Origin: Actinotalea sp. Marseille-Q4924
Lineage (GTDB): Bacteria > Actinomycetota > Actinomycetes > Actinomycetales > Cellulomonadaceae
DNA: 64,000 nucleotides
NCBI RefSeq assembly: GCF_916618755.1
Contig: NZ_CAKAKB010000004.1
Span: 372,001 to 436,000 of the forward strand
Direction of reading: 5' to 3'
In this document: piece after piece, positions 49,220 through 58,082 of the stretch
Layout: every line of letters starts with the position of its first letter
Numbering within the stretch: position 1 is the first letter of the stretch
Made by a program: the position numbers and the translations under genes
Notes under the pieces: model-generated
Told to the model about the DNA's origin: nothing
Databases searched by the model: none
The model's input: only the letters and a program-made list of their open reading frames with translations

Positions 49220-50446
49220 GTGGCAGGCGAGGAGCAGCGTCGGGCGGGTGCGCGGCGGGCGGCCGGCGTCGTCGTGGCGCTCGTGCTGGCCGGGTGCGGT
49301 GCGCAGCAGCCCGAGCGGGTGCCGACCGTCGCGGACGCCACCCCGTCGGGGACGCGGTCGTCCACCGCGCCCGCACCCGAGTCGTCGTCGTCGGGCGTGT
49401 CCGTCCCGGGGCCGGCGCTGCCGGCAGCGACCGACTCGCCGCAGGACGTCCTCACCGGCCTCACGACGCCGTGGGACCTCGCCTTCCTGCCCGGCGGCGC
49501 GGCGCTCGTGACCCTGCGCGACCCCGCGCAGGTGCTCCTGCTCCGCGACTCCGGGGTCGTGACCCTCACCGGACCGGGCGCCGACGAGCTCGTCTCCGGT
49601 ACGGCCACCGGCGGTGAGGGCGGCCTGCTCGGCATCGCGGTACCGCCCGGCGACGCCGGAGCGGGCGAGCCCTCCGACCTGCCCGCAGGCTCCCTGCCCG
49701 TGTACCTGTACCGGACCACGGCCGACGGCAACGAGGTCGTGCGGACCGCGCTCGACCCGGACGCGGGCACGCTCGGCCCGCTCGTGCCCGTGCTCACCGG
49801 CATCCCGGCGGAGGGCACCCACAACGGCGGGCGGATCGTGTTCGGCCCCGACGGCCACCTCCACGTCGCGACCGGCGACGCCCAGACGAGCGGCGCGAGC
49901 CAGGACCCGGGCTCCCTCGCCGGGAAGATCCTGCGCGTGACCGCCGACGGCGAGCCGGCGCCGGGCAACCCGTTCCCCGGCAGCCCCGTCCTCAGCCTGG
50001 GGCACCGCAACGTCCAGGGGCTGGCCTGGCACGAGGACGGGACCCTCGTCGCGAGCGAGTTCGGGCAGAACCGCCTCGACGAGCTCAACGCGATCCGCCC
50101 GGGCGGCAACTACGGGTGGCCGGAGGTCGAGGGGTCCGGCGGCGCCCCGGACTTCGTCGACCCGCTCGTCACCTGGACGACGGACGTCGCGTCCCCGAGC
50201 GGCATCGCCGTGACGGCGGACGCCGTCTACGTCGCGGCGCTGCGCGGTGCGCGGCTGTGGGAGGTGCCGTGGGCCGACGGCGGCGTCGCGGGGGAGCCCG
50301 TCGCGCACCTCGTGGGCGAGCTCGGGCGGCTGCGGCACGTCGCCGTCGGTCCGGACGGCGCCCTGTGGGTGCTGACGAACAACACGGACGGACGCGGCGA
50401 GCCGCGCGAGGGCGACGACCGGTTGGTGCGGCTGCTGCCACCGTGA
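49220..50446 (+). CDS. PQQ-dependent sugar dehydrogenase-like lipoprotein
   Basis: 408 residues. Lipobox LVLAGC anchors it to the membrane after cleavage. A Ser/Pro linker precedes a six-bladed propeller of the soluble glucose/sorbosone dehydrogenase family: [64 protein letters not shown] and [16 protein letters not shown]. Oxidises a sugar or alcohol outside the cell, with PQQ if the cofactor is available; no PQQ-synthesis gene is in the window. The start is the GTG at 49220. Confidence 0.85.
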   Translation: MAGEEQRRAGARRAAGVVVALVLAGCGAQQPERVPTVADATPSGTRSSTAPAPESSSSGVSVPGPALPAATDSPQDVLTGLTTPWDLAFLPGGAALVTLRDPAQVLLLRDSGVVTLTGPGADELVSGTATGGEGGLLGIAVPPGDAGAGEPSDLPAGSLPVYLYRTTADGNEVVRTALDPDAGTLGPLVPVLTGIPAEGTHNGGRIVFGPDGHLHVATGDAQTSGASQDPGSLAGKILRVTADGEPAPGNPFPGSPVLSLGHRNVQGLAWHEDGTLVASEFGQNRLDELNAIRPGGNYGWPEVEGSGGAPDFVDPLVTWTTDVASPSGIAVTADAVYVAALRGARLWEVPWADGGVAGEPVAHLVGELGRLRHVAVGPDGALWVLTNNTDGRGEPREGDDRLVRLLPP

Positions 50447-50510
50447 CCAGGCGCTGTCGGCGGGACCTCCGGGTCAGCGTCGACCTGCCCGCTCACTAGG
50501 ATCGGTGCCC

Positions 50511-52313
50511 ATGGCCCACATCCTCTCGGCGGTCGCGTGGCCGTACGCCAACGGCCCCCGCCACCTCGGACACGTCGCCGGCTTCGGCGTCCCCTCCGAC
50601 GTCTTCAGCCGGTACATGCGCATGGCGGGCCACCGGGTGCTCATGGTCTCGGGCACCGACGAGCACGGCACCCCGATCCTCGTCCAGGCGGACAAGGAGG
50701 GGACGACCGCGCGCGAGCTCGCGGACCGGAGCAACCGCATCATCGTCGAGGAGCTCGCGGCGCTGGGCTGCTCCTACGACCTCTTCACCCGCACCACGAC
50801 GGCGAACCACTACGCGGTCGCCCAGGAGCTGTTCCGGCAGGTCCACGCCAACGGGTACATGGTCGAGCGGACCACCCGGGGCGCCATCTCGCCGTCGACC
50901 GGCCGGACCCTGCCGGACCGCTACATCGAGGGGACGTGCCCGATCTGCGGCTACACGGAGGCGCGCGGCGACCAGTGCGACAACTGCGGCAACCAGCTCG
51001 ACCCGACCGAGCTCCTCGAGCCGCGCAGCCGGATCAACGGCGAGACCCCGCAGTTCATCGAGACCCAGCACTTCTTCCTCGACCTGCCGGCGCTGGCGGA
51101 CGCCCTCGGGGCATGGCTGGACGATCGGGAGGCCTCGGGCACGTGGCGGCCCAACGTCATCCGGTTCAGCCGCAACATCCTGCAGGACATCAAGCCCCGC
51201 GCGATGACCCGGGACATCGACTGGGGCATCCCCGTGCCGCTCGAGGGCTGGGAGGACCAGCCGGCCAAGCGCCTGTACGTCTGGTTCGACGCCGTGATCG
51301 GGTACCTGTCCGCGTCGATCGAGTGGGCGCGGCGCCTCGGCGAGCCGGAGCGGTGGCGCGAGTGGTGGAACGACCCGCAGGCCTTGTCCTACTACTTCAT
51401 GGGCAAGGACAACATCACCTTCCACTCCCAGATCTGGCCCGCCGAGCTGCTCGGCTACGCCGGTCGGGGGGAGCGGGGCGGTGAGCCCGGCGCGTACGGG
51501 GAGCTGAACCTCCCGACCGAGGTCGTGTCCTCGGAGTTCCTCACCATGGAGGGCAAGCAGTTCTCCTCCTCGCGCGGCGTCGTCATCTACCTGCGCGACG
51601 TCCTGGAGCGGTACCAGGTCGACGCGCTGCGCTACTTCATCTGCGCCGCCGGCCCGGAGAACTCCGACTCCGACTTCACCTGGCGCGAGTTCGTCACCCG
51701 CACGAACGGCGAGCTCGTCGCCGGCTGGGGCAACCTCGTCAACCGCACCGCGTCGATGATCGCCAAGAGCTTCGGCGAGATCCCCGCCCCGGGGCCGCGG
51801 ACCGAGGCCGACGACGCGCTGCTGGCCACCGTGCGCGCCGGCTTCGACACCGTCGGGGGGCTCATCGGCCGGCACCGCCAGCGGCAGGCGGTGGGCGAGG
51901 CGATGCGCGTCGTCGGCGAGGTGAACAAGTACGTGACCGACACCGCGCCGTTCAAGCTCAAGGGCGAGGACGAGCGCGAGCGGCTCGCCACGATCCTGCA
52001 CACGACCGCCCAGGCGGTGTGGTGCTGCAACACCCTCCTCGCGCCGTTCCTGCCGCACTCGGCGAACGCGGTGCACCGCACGCTCGGCGGGGACGGGGAC
52101 TTCATGCCGATGCCGCGCGTGGAGGAGGTCACCGACCTGGACGACGGCCGGCCGTACCCGGTCATCACCGGCGAGTACTCGACCACGCCGCCGTGGGCGT
52201 TCACCGACGTGCCGGTCGGTGCCCCCGTCGCGAGGCCGACGCCGATCTTCACCAAGCTGGACGACTCCGTGGTGGAGGAGGAGCTGGCCCGCCTGCGCGA
52301 CGAGGAGGTCTGA
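50511..52313 (+). CDS. metG: Methionine-tRNA ligase
   Basis: 600 residues. Class I motifs are [11 protein letters not shown] (HIGH) and GKQFSSSRG (KMSKS). The connective-peptide zinc knuckle has Cys143, Cys146, Cys156 and Cys159. There is no C-terminal EMAP-like tRNA-binding domain, as usual for the actinobacterial form. TAGGAT ends eight bases before the ATG at 50511; an in-frame GTG six bases earlier is less likely. Followed two bases later by tatD. Confidence 0.96.
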   Translation: MAHILSAVAWPYANGPRHLGHVAGFGVPSDVFSRYMRMAGHRVLMVSGTDEHGTPILVQADKEGTTARELADRSNRIIVEELAALGCSYDLFTRTTTANHYAVAQELFRQVHANGYMVERTTRGAISPSTGRTLPDRYIEGTCPICGYTEARGDQCDNCGNQLDPTELLEPRSRINGETPQFIETQHFFLDLPALADALGAWLDDREASGTWRPNVIRFSRNILQDIKPRAMTRDIDWGIPVPLEGWEDQPAKRLYVWFDAVIGYLSASIEWARRLGEPERWREWWNDPQALSYYFMGKDNITFHSQIWPAELLGYAGRGERGGEPGAYGELNLPTEVVSSEFLTMEGKQFSSSRGVVIYLRDVLERYQVDALRYFICAAGPENSDSDFTWREFVTRTNGELVAGWGNLVNRTASMIAKSFGEIPAPGPRTEADDALLATVRAGFDTVGGLIGRHRQRQAVGEAMRVVGEVNKYVTDTAPFKLKGEDERERLATILHTTAQAVWCCNTLLAPFLPHSANAVHRTLGGDGDFMPMPRVEEVTDLDDGRPYPVITGEYSTTPPWAFTDVPVGAPVARPTPIFTKLDDSVVEEELARLRDEEV

Positions 52314-52314
52314 C

Positions 52315-53235
52315 GTGGCCGGCTCGCGTGACCGGTCCTGGCCCCCGCTGCCGGAGCCGCTGCCGCACCCGGTCGTCGACGACCACACCCACCTGGACCA
52401 CCCGGCGCCCGGCGCCGGCGGGTTCGGCGGCGGCTCCCTCCCGCCCACGCTCGCGGAGCAGGTGGAGCGAGCCGTCCTCGTCGGCGTGACGCGGATGGTG
52501 CAGATCGGCTGCGACCTGCCCGCCGCGCGGTGGACGGACGCCGTGGTGCGCCAGGAGCCGGCGCTCCTGGGCGGGGTGGCCCTGCACCCCAACGAGGTGC
52601 CGCTGCACGCCGGCGTGCGCGAGGTCGCGCCGGACGGCCTGCAGCCCGACCCGCGCGAGCACCACGCCGTGCCGCTCGACGACGCGATGGCCGAGATCGC
52701 GGCGATCGCCGCGGGCAACGACCGCATCCGTGTCGTCGGGGAGACGGGGCTGGACTTCTTCCGGGCGGGGGAGGAGGGGCGGCGCGTGCAGCGCGAGGCC
52801 TTCCGTGCGCACATCGCCCTGGCCAAGGAGCTCGGCCTCGCGCTGCAGATCCACGACCGTGACGCGCACGCGGACGTCGTCGAGGTCCTGCTCGCCGACG
52901 GCGCCCCGGACCGGACGGTGTTCCACTGCTTCTCCGGCGACGCGGCGATGGCCCGGCTCTGCGTCGAGCAGGGGTGGTACCTCTCCTTCGCGGGCACCGT
53001 CACCTTCGGCGCGGCGACCGGGCTGCGCGAGGCGCTGCGCGAGGTGCCGCTCGGGCTCCTCCAGGTCGAGACGGACGCGCCCTACCTGACGCCGCACCCC
53101 CACCGCGGCCGGCCGAACGCGCCCTACCTGACGGCCGCCACGACCCGTCGCCTCGCCGCGGAGCTCGACGTGGACCTGGAGCACCTGTGCCGGACGCTGT
53201 GGTCGACCGCCGAGGACCTCTACGGCCCGTGGTGA
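52315..53235 (+). CDS. tatD: TatD-family metal-dependent DNase
   Basis: 306 residues. Metal ligands are visible: HxH in DDHTHLDH, Glu in GETGLDFF, His in IHDRDAHAD, His in FHCFSG and Asp in ETDAPYL. The GTG at 52315 uses GAGGAGG inside the end of metG, so the two are co-translated. The metG-tatD-rpf order matches M. tuberculosis Rv1007c-Rv1009 apart from metG orientation. Confidence 0.93.
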   Translation: MAGSRDRSWPPLPEPLPHPVVDDHTHLDHPAPGAGGFGGGSLPPTLAEQVERAVLVGVTRMVQIGCDLPAARWTDAVVRQEPALLGGVALHPNEVPLHAGVREVAPDGLQPDPREHHAVPLDDAMAEIAAIAAGNDRIRVVGETGLDFFRAGEEGRRVQREAFRAHIALAKELGLALQIHDRDAHADVVEVLLADGAPDRTVFHCFSGDAAMARLCVEQGWYLSFAGTVTFGAATGLREALREVPLGLLQVETDAPYLTPHPHRGRPNAPYLTAATTRRLAAELDVDLEHLCRTLWSTAEDLYGPW

Positions 53236-53291
53236 GCGGGCGTCCGGGTGAGGTCGGGACCTCCGACTACCCGCCGTCGTGTCCTTTCCGT

Positions 53292-53297
53292 TACCGT
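53292..53297 (+). promoter_or_regulatory. -10 element upstream of the first G5-domain gene
   Basis: TACCGT, with transcription expected near 53304 and a leader of about 75 bases before the chosen start at 53379. Confidence 0.35.
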
Positions 53298-53378
53298 CGA
53301 CCCGGCCCTCCCCGCGGGACGGGCCGCACCAGGACCGCCTGAGTGCCTGCCGCTTGCCCCCGACGGACGGAAGCCCCT

Positions 53379-54440
53379 GTGCCCCAGAGCCCTGCCGGTG
53401 CCACTCGCCGGGAGCTGCGGCGCCGGGACCGGCGTCGGAGCGGGGTCCTGCGGACCGCGCGGTCGACCGCGCAGGCCACGGTGCTCGCTCTCGTGGTCGG
53501 CGGCACGGCCGCGTTCGCGGCGGTGCAGACGACGGTCGCGCCGGACGCGGGCCTGCCCGGCGGTGTGGCGAGCCCGGCCGACGTCGCCGCGGAGCTCGGT
53601 CTGCGCGACGCGGCGTCCGCGGCGTCGCGCGCGTCCGCCGTGGAGCGCGACCCGGTCGACGGGACGAGGACGGTCCACCTCACCGTGGACGGCGCGACGC
53701 AGGCCCTCGAGACGACCGCCACCACGGTCCGCGACGCGATGATCGAGGCCGGCGTGGTCCTCGGGCCGCACGACCGCGTGTCGGTGGCGCTGGACGCCGA
53801 GGCGGTCGACGGCCTGGAGGTCGCCGTCACGCGCGTCGTGGCGGAGATGCGCACGGAGACGACGACGCTGCCGTTCGAGACGGTGCGCGAGGACGACCCC
53901 GAGCTGCTGGAGGGCAGCGAGGTCGTCGTGACGCAGGGGCAGGAGGGGGTCCGCACCGTCGCCTACGAGGCGTACCTCGTGGACGGCGTCGAGGTCGACC
54001 GCAAGGTCCTCGTCGAGACGGCCGTCTCCGAGCCGGTGGCCCACGTCGTCCGGGTCGGGACCCGTCCGGCGCCGACCGCGCCCCCTGCGCGGCCCGCGGC
54101 CCCGGTGCCGGACGTCCCGGCCTCCGCAGCGGTGGACCCGGGCACGGCCCGGGCGATCGGTCGCGAGATGGTCCTGGCGCGCGGCTGGGGCGAGGACCAG
54201 TGGTCCTGCCTGGACGCGCTGTGGACCAAGGAGAGCAACTGGCGCGTCAACGCGGACAACCCGTCCAGCAGCGCGTACGGGATCCCGCAGGCGCTCCCGG
54301 GGTCGAAGATGGCCACCGCCGGCGCGGACTGGCAGACCAACCCCGCGACCCAGATCACCTGGGGCCTGGGGTACATCTCGGGCCGGTACGGCACCCCGTG
54401 CGCGGCCTGGGCGCACTCGAAGGCGCGGAACTGGTACTGA
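53379..54440 (+). CDS. G5-domain cell-wall protein with lytic-transglycosylase-like C-terminus
   Basis: 353 residues. A membrane or signal helix (ATVLALVVGGTAAFAAVQ), a ubiquitin-like DUF348 domain (TVHLTVDGATQALETTATTV), a G5 domain (EDDPELLEGSEVVVTQGQEG), a Pro/Ala linker and a C-terminal SLT-like domain (CLDALWTKESNWRVNADNP with its glutamate; YGTPCAAWAHSKARNWY). It probably cleaves or remodels peptidoglycan. The start could also be the GTG at 53343; 53379 has a better ribosome site (ACGGAAG). Confidence 0.8.
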   Translation: MPQSPAGATRRELRRRDRRRSGVLRTARSTAQATVLALVVGGTAAFAAVQTTVAPDAGLPGGVASPADVAAELGLRDAASAASRASAVERDPVDGTRTVHLTVDGATQALETTATTVRDAMIEAGVVLGPHDRVSVALDAEAVDGLEVAVTRVVAEMRTETTTLPFETVREDDPELLEGSEVVVTQGQEGVRTVAYEAYLVDGVEVDRKVLVETAVSEPVAHVVRVGTRPAPTAPPARPAAPVPDVPASAAVDPGTARAIGREMVLARGWGEDQWSCLDALWTKESNWRVNADNPSSSAYGIPQALPGSKMATAGADWQTNPATQITWGLGYISGRYGTPCAAWAHSKARNWY

Positions 54441-54591
54441 CCGGTCCCGGCTCCGGAGGCGGCCGCTGGGCCGTCCGAGCGACGCTCGACCGCGCGCCCC
54501 GCCTGCGCACTTGACCGTCCCATGACCCTCCTCATGCCGCTACATGCCCGGTGACCTGCGGCGATGCGCGATGTGACGTGCCACACGACTC

Positions 54592-54620
54592 TTGGCGCTG
54601 GATCACAGATCGGTTACGGT
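54592..54620 (+). promoter_or_regulatory. Sigma-A-type promoter for rpfB
   Basis: TTGGCG (54592-54597), 17 bases, TACGGT (54615-54620). It predicts transcription from about 54627, well upstream of the RpfB coding start. Confidence 0.6.
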
Positions 54621-54626
54621 GCCGTG

Positions 54627-54838
54627 TCGCCGCTGGCCGGGACGGACCTCGTTTGATATTGGTCCGCCGGCTCGTGAGCCCCCGCCACACCGGCGACGAC
54701 CGCACGACCGGCCCCGCGGCCGGGATGACGGCCGGATCAGGGACCGGAACCGTCGGCGAGCGCCTTCGGGCGGACGCCGCCGGGCGCCACGACGGCGCAC
54801 CCATCTCTGTGCCCGGGACGACCGACGTCTGGACACCA
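54627..54838 (+). promoter_or_regulatory. Long structured 5' leader of the rpfB operon
   Basis: About 210 bases between the predicted start of transcription and the chosen GTG. It is rich in self-complementary GC segments (for example CCGGCC...GGCCGG near 54709 and CGCCTTCGGGCG near 54761) and contains an AT-rich TTTGATATTGG. In M. tuberculosis the rpfB leader, ahead of ksgA and ispE, has been reported as an RNA switch; position and operon match here, though sequence equivalence is untested. It lacks the conserved core of ydaO (c-di-AMP) riboswitches. Confidence 0.4.
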
Positions 54839-56113
54839 GTGCCCTTCTCCTCCCTCCGCCGCGCGCTCACCCGCAGGCCGCAGACCGCCCCCACGACCGA
54901 CACGACCGAGCACGCCGCCACCGCGCCGCGCTCCCGGGCCCGCAGGCCCCTCCTCATCGGCGGCCTCGCCGCCGCCCTCGCCCTCACGGGCGGGACCGTC
55001 GCCGTCGCCGGCGCCCACAAGACCGTCACGCTCGACATCGACGGCGCCACGACCACCGTCTCCACCTTCGCCGGCAGCGTCGGCGGGGTGCTCGACGCCC
55101 ACGACCTCGAGCTCGGCCCTCGCGACGTCGTCGCCCCCCAGCCGGGCGCCGCCCTGTCCAGCGGTGACGAGATCGTCGTGCGGCGCGCCCGCCAGGTGGT
55201 CGCGCTCGTCGACGGGCAGGAGACGCACGTGTGGGTCACCGCCCTCGACGCCGACGAGGCCCTCGGGACGCTCGCCGCGCGCGGTGGCGACGTCCGGCTG
55301 GTCGCCTCGCGGTCCGCCGAGCGCACCGACCTGGGCGTGCGGCTCGACGCCGACGGTCCCGTGGACGTCGTCGTGGACGGGCAGACGCACGAGGTGCCCG
55401 ACGCCTCCGTCGGGCTCGCCGACGTCCTGGCCGGGCTGGGCGTGGAGCTCGGCCCCCTGGACCGCGTCCAGGTGCACCACGTGCCGGGTGACGCGGGCTC
55501 GCGCCTGACCGTGACGGTCCAGCGCGTCGTCGCCGAGGAGCAGGCCACCGTCACCGAGGTGCCGTTCGAGAAGGTCGTCGAGGAGACCGACGAGCTGTTC
55601 CGCGGTCAGTCCGAGACGGCGGTCGCCGGCGTGCCCGGTGAGCAGACGGCCGTCCACCGCGTCGTGCTCGTCGACGGCGTCGAGGAGTCGCGCATGCTGC
55701 TCAGCGACGGCGTGACCCGGGAGCCGGTGACCGAGGTCGTCCGACGCGGGACCAAGGAGCGACCGGCGCCCAAGCCGGCGCCCGCACCGGCACCGGCACC
55801 GGCGCCCGCCCGCGCGTCGTCCGGCTCGTCCTCGGCGGCCCCCGCCCCGGCCCCCGCACCGTCCACCGTGGGCGGCGACGTCTGGGCCGCCCTGGCCCAG
55901 TGCGAGTCCGGCGGCAACCCCACGATCGTCTCGAGCAACGGGCTGTACTACGGCCTGTACCAGTTCTCGCTGTCGACGTGGCAGTCCGTGGGCGGCTCCG
56001 GCCTGCCGAGCGAGGCCTCGCCCGCCGAGCAGACCCAGCGGGCGCAGATCCTGCAGGCCCGCTCGGGCTGGGGCCAGTGGCCGCACTGCTCGAGTAAGCT
56101 CGGCCTGCGCTGA
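54839..56113 (+). CDS. rpfB: Resuscitation-promoting factor RpfB
   Basis: 424 residues. A membrane or signal helix ([20 protein letters not shown]), DUF348-type ubiquitin-like repeats ([50 protein letters not shown]), a G5 domain ([20 protein letters not shown]), an Ala/Pro linker, and the catalytic Rpf domain from about residue 344 ([20 protein letters not shown] with the essential glutamate; [18 protein letters not shown]). A lytic peptidoglycan hydrolase that promotes exit from dormancy. Start uncertain: GTG 54839 is nearest the helix; in-frame GTG 54809 and ATG 54725 exist. Confidence 0.9.
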   Translation: MPFSSLRRALTRRPQTAPTTDTTEHAATAPRSRARRPLLIGGLAAALALTGGTVAVAGAHKTVTLDIDGATTTVSTFAGSVGGVLDAHDLELGPRDVVAPQPGAALSSGDEIVVRRARQVVALVDGQETHVWVTALDADEALGTLAARGGDVRLVASRSAERTDLGVRLDADGPVDVVVDGQTHEVPDASVGLADVLAGLGVELGPLDRVQVHHVPGDAGSRLTVTVQRVVAEEQATVTEVPFEKVVEETDELFRGQSETAVAGVPGEQTAVHRVVLVDGVEESRMLLSDGVTREPVTEVVRRGTKERPAPKPAPAPAPAPAPARASSGSSSAAPAPAPAPSTVGGDVWAALAQCESGGNPTIVSSNGLYYGLYQFSLSTWQSVGGSGLPSEASPAEQTQRAQILQARSGWGQWPHCSSKLGLR

Positions 56114-56156
56114 GCGGAGCGCTCCACCGCAGCACGCCGCAGCACCGCACGACCTC

Positions 56157-56203
56157 GGGCCACCCGGCCCGGACCGCCCCGGCGGTCCGCGGCCGGGTGG
56201 CCC
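56157..56203 (+). terminator. Strong hairpin after rpfB
   Basis: GGGCCACCCGGCC (56157-56169) pairs with GGCCGGGTGGCCC (56191-56203), with an inner GGACCGCC/GGCGGTCC stem. It lies 44 bases after the rpfB stop and directly before the TAGGCT element of ksgA. Probably a terminator or attenuator separating rpfB from ksgA. Confidence 0.65.
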
Positions 56204-56216
56204 TAGGCTCGTCCGC

Positions 56217-57065
56217 ATGACAGACGCCCTGCTCGGTCCGGCCTCGATCCGCGACCTGGCAGGGCGTCTCGGCATCCGCCCCACGAAGACGTGGGGGCAG
56301 AACTTCGTCGTGGACGCGGGCACGGTCCGCAAGATCGTGCGGATCGCACAGGTCCGTGAGGGCGAGCGTGTCGTCGAGATCGGGCCGGGGCTCGGCTCCC
56401 TCACGCTCGGGCTCCTCGAGGCGGGCGCCCACGTGGTCGCGGTCGAGATCGACCCCGCCCTCGCACGGCAGCTGCCGCTCACGGTGGCCGAGCGGCTCCC
56501 CGAGGCCGTCGACCGGCTCGAGGTCCTCGCCGCCGACGCGATGACCGTCACCACGCTGCCCGGGCCGCCGCCCACCGCGCTCGTCGCCAACCTGCCCTAC
56601 AACGTCGCCGTCCCCGTCCTGCTGTCGTTCCTGGAGCGCTTCGACTCCCTGGAGCGGGTCCTCGTCATGGTCCAGGCGGAGGTCGCCGACCGGCTCGCCG
56701 CACCCCCCGGCTCCCGGACGTACGGCATCCCCTCGGCGAAGGCGGCCTGGTACGCCGACGCCCGGCGGGCGGGCTCGATCGGTCGCGCCGTCTTCTGGCC
56801 CGTCCCGCGCGTCGACTCGGCGCTGGTCGCCCTGGAGCGGCGCGACCCCCCGACGACGACGGCCTCCCGGGAGGCGGTCTTCACCGTCGTCGACACCGCG
56901 TTCGCGCAGCGCCGCAAGACGCTGCGCGCGGCGCTCGCCGGGCTCGCCGGCTCCGGCGACGCGGCCGAGCGCGCCCTGCGTGCCGCCGGCATCGACCCGG
57001 CCACGCGCGGGGAGCGGCTCGACGTCGTGCAGTTCGCCCGGATCGCCGAGGCGCTCGCGTCCTGA
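56217..57065 (+). CDS. rsmA: 16S rRNA dimethyladenosine transferase
   Basis: 282 residues (KsgA). Dimethylates A1518 and A1519 during 30S maturation. Motifs: [54 protein letters not shown] and the [13 protein letters not shown]-terminal block. TAGGCT lies seven bases before the ATG, so it also has its own leaderless promoter. Confidence 0.95.
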   Translation: MTDALLGPASIRDLAGRLGIRPTKTWGQNFVVDAGTVRKIVRIAQVREGERVVEIGPGLGSLTLGLLEAGAHVVAVEIDPALARQLPLTVAERLPEAVDRLEVLAADAMTVTTLPGPPPTALVANLPYNVAVPVLLSFLERFDSLERVLVMVQAEVADRLAAPPGSRTYGIPSAKAAWYADARRAGSIGRAVFWPVPRVDSALVALERRDPPTTTASREAVFTVVDTAFAQRRKTLRAALAGLAGSGDAAERALRAAGIDPATRGERLDVVQFARIAEALAS

Positions 57066-57131
57066 GGGGCGAGGCCCGGGGGTCGTGCGCGACCGTTCGA
57101 AGCGTGCTCCCCGCCGTGGCAGGGTTGTCCC

Positions 57132-58082
57132 GTGAGCCGGCCACCCGTCCCCCGCGAGGTGCACGTCCGCGCCCCGGGGAAGATCAACCTGGCTCTCGCG
57201 GTCGGGCGGGCGACGCGCGACGGCTACCACCCGCTGGCGACCGTGTTCCAGGCCGTGTCCCTGATCGAGGAGGTCACGGCCACGGCCGCCGAGCGCTTCA
57301 GCCTGACGGTCGACGGCCTGCACGCCGACCGCGTACCCACCGACGACTCCAACCTCGCGCTGCGTGCCGCCCGGCGCCTCGCCGAGCACGTGGGCATCGA
57401 CGACGGCGTCCACCTGCACGTCCGCAAGGGCGTCCCCGTGGCCGGGGGGATGGCGGGCGGGTCCGCCGACGCCGCCGCGGCGCTGCTGGCCTGCGACACC
57501 CTGTGGCGCACGGGCCTGGCGCGGGAGGAGCTGTCGGAGCTCGCGGCGACCCTCGGCGCGGACGTGCCGTTCGCGCTGCTGGGGCACACCGCCGTCGGCA
57601 GGGGACGCGGGGACCTCCTCACGCCCGCCCTCAGCCGCGGGGAGTACCACTGGACGCTCGCCCTGCAGGACCACGGGCTGAGCACCCCCGAGGTCTTCCG
57701 CACGTTCGACGACGTCGTCGGCGGGGTCGGCGATCCCGTGCCGGACCGGGCGCTGCTCCAGGCGCTGGGCAGCGGTGACCCCGACGCCGTCGGCGCAGCC
57801 CTGAGCAACGACCTGCAGCCCGCGGCCCTGGAGCTCGCGCCGCACCTCGCCGAGACCCTCGCGGTCGCGGAGGACGCCGGCGCGCTGGGCGTCGTCGTCA
57901 GCGGGTCCGGGCCCACGGTCGCCGCGCTGGCACGGTCGCGCCAGCACGCCGTCGCGATCGCGGCGGCGATCACGGCGGCGGGCGTCGCGGACGGCGTGCT
58001 GACGGCGTCCGGCCCGGTGCCGGGCGCTCGGGTCGTCGTCGGTGAGCGGGCCGGCGTGCCCCACGTGGGGGACCGCGGCTGA
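57132..58082 (+). CDS. ispE: 4-diphosphocytidyl-2-C-methyl-D-erythritol kinase
   Basis: 316 residues, GHMP kinase of the MEP isoprenoid pathway. VRAPGKINLALAVGRATRDG is the N-terminal block, PVAGGMAGGSADAAAALLAC the ATP-binding glycine loop, and VVVSGSGPTVAALA the third GHMP motif. The GTG at 57132 gives the usual beginning. It ends overlapping the ABC-F gene by one base. Confidence 0.95.
   Translation: MSRPPVPREVHVRAPGKINLALAVGRATRDGYHPLATVFQAVSLIEEVTATAAERFSLTVDGLHADRVPTDDSNLALRAARRLAEHVGIDDGVHLHVRKGVPVAGGMAGGSADAAAALLACDTLWRTGLAREELSELAATLGADVPFALLGHTAVGRGRGDLLTPALSRGEYHWTLALQDHGLSTPEVFRTFDDVVGGVGDPVPDRALLQALGSGDPDAVGAALSNDLQPAALELAPHLAETLAVAEDAGALGVVVSGSGPTVAALARSRQHAVAIAAAITAAGVADGVLTASGPVPGARVVVGERAGVPHVGDRG

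Noticed and set aside
54627-54838. ydaO-type c-di-AMP riboswitch in the rpfB leader
   Set aside because: Such switches precede rpf genes in some actinobacteria, but the conserved core segments (GACAGCTAACCTC-like and GGGGTGAATC-like) are absent.
54551-54838. N-terminal extension of RpfB from 54551
   Set aside because: The likely promoter (54592-54620) lies inside this extension and the residues are of low-quality, non-family composition.
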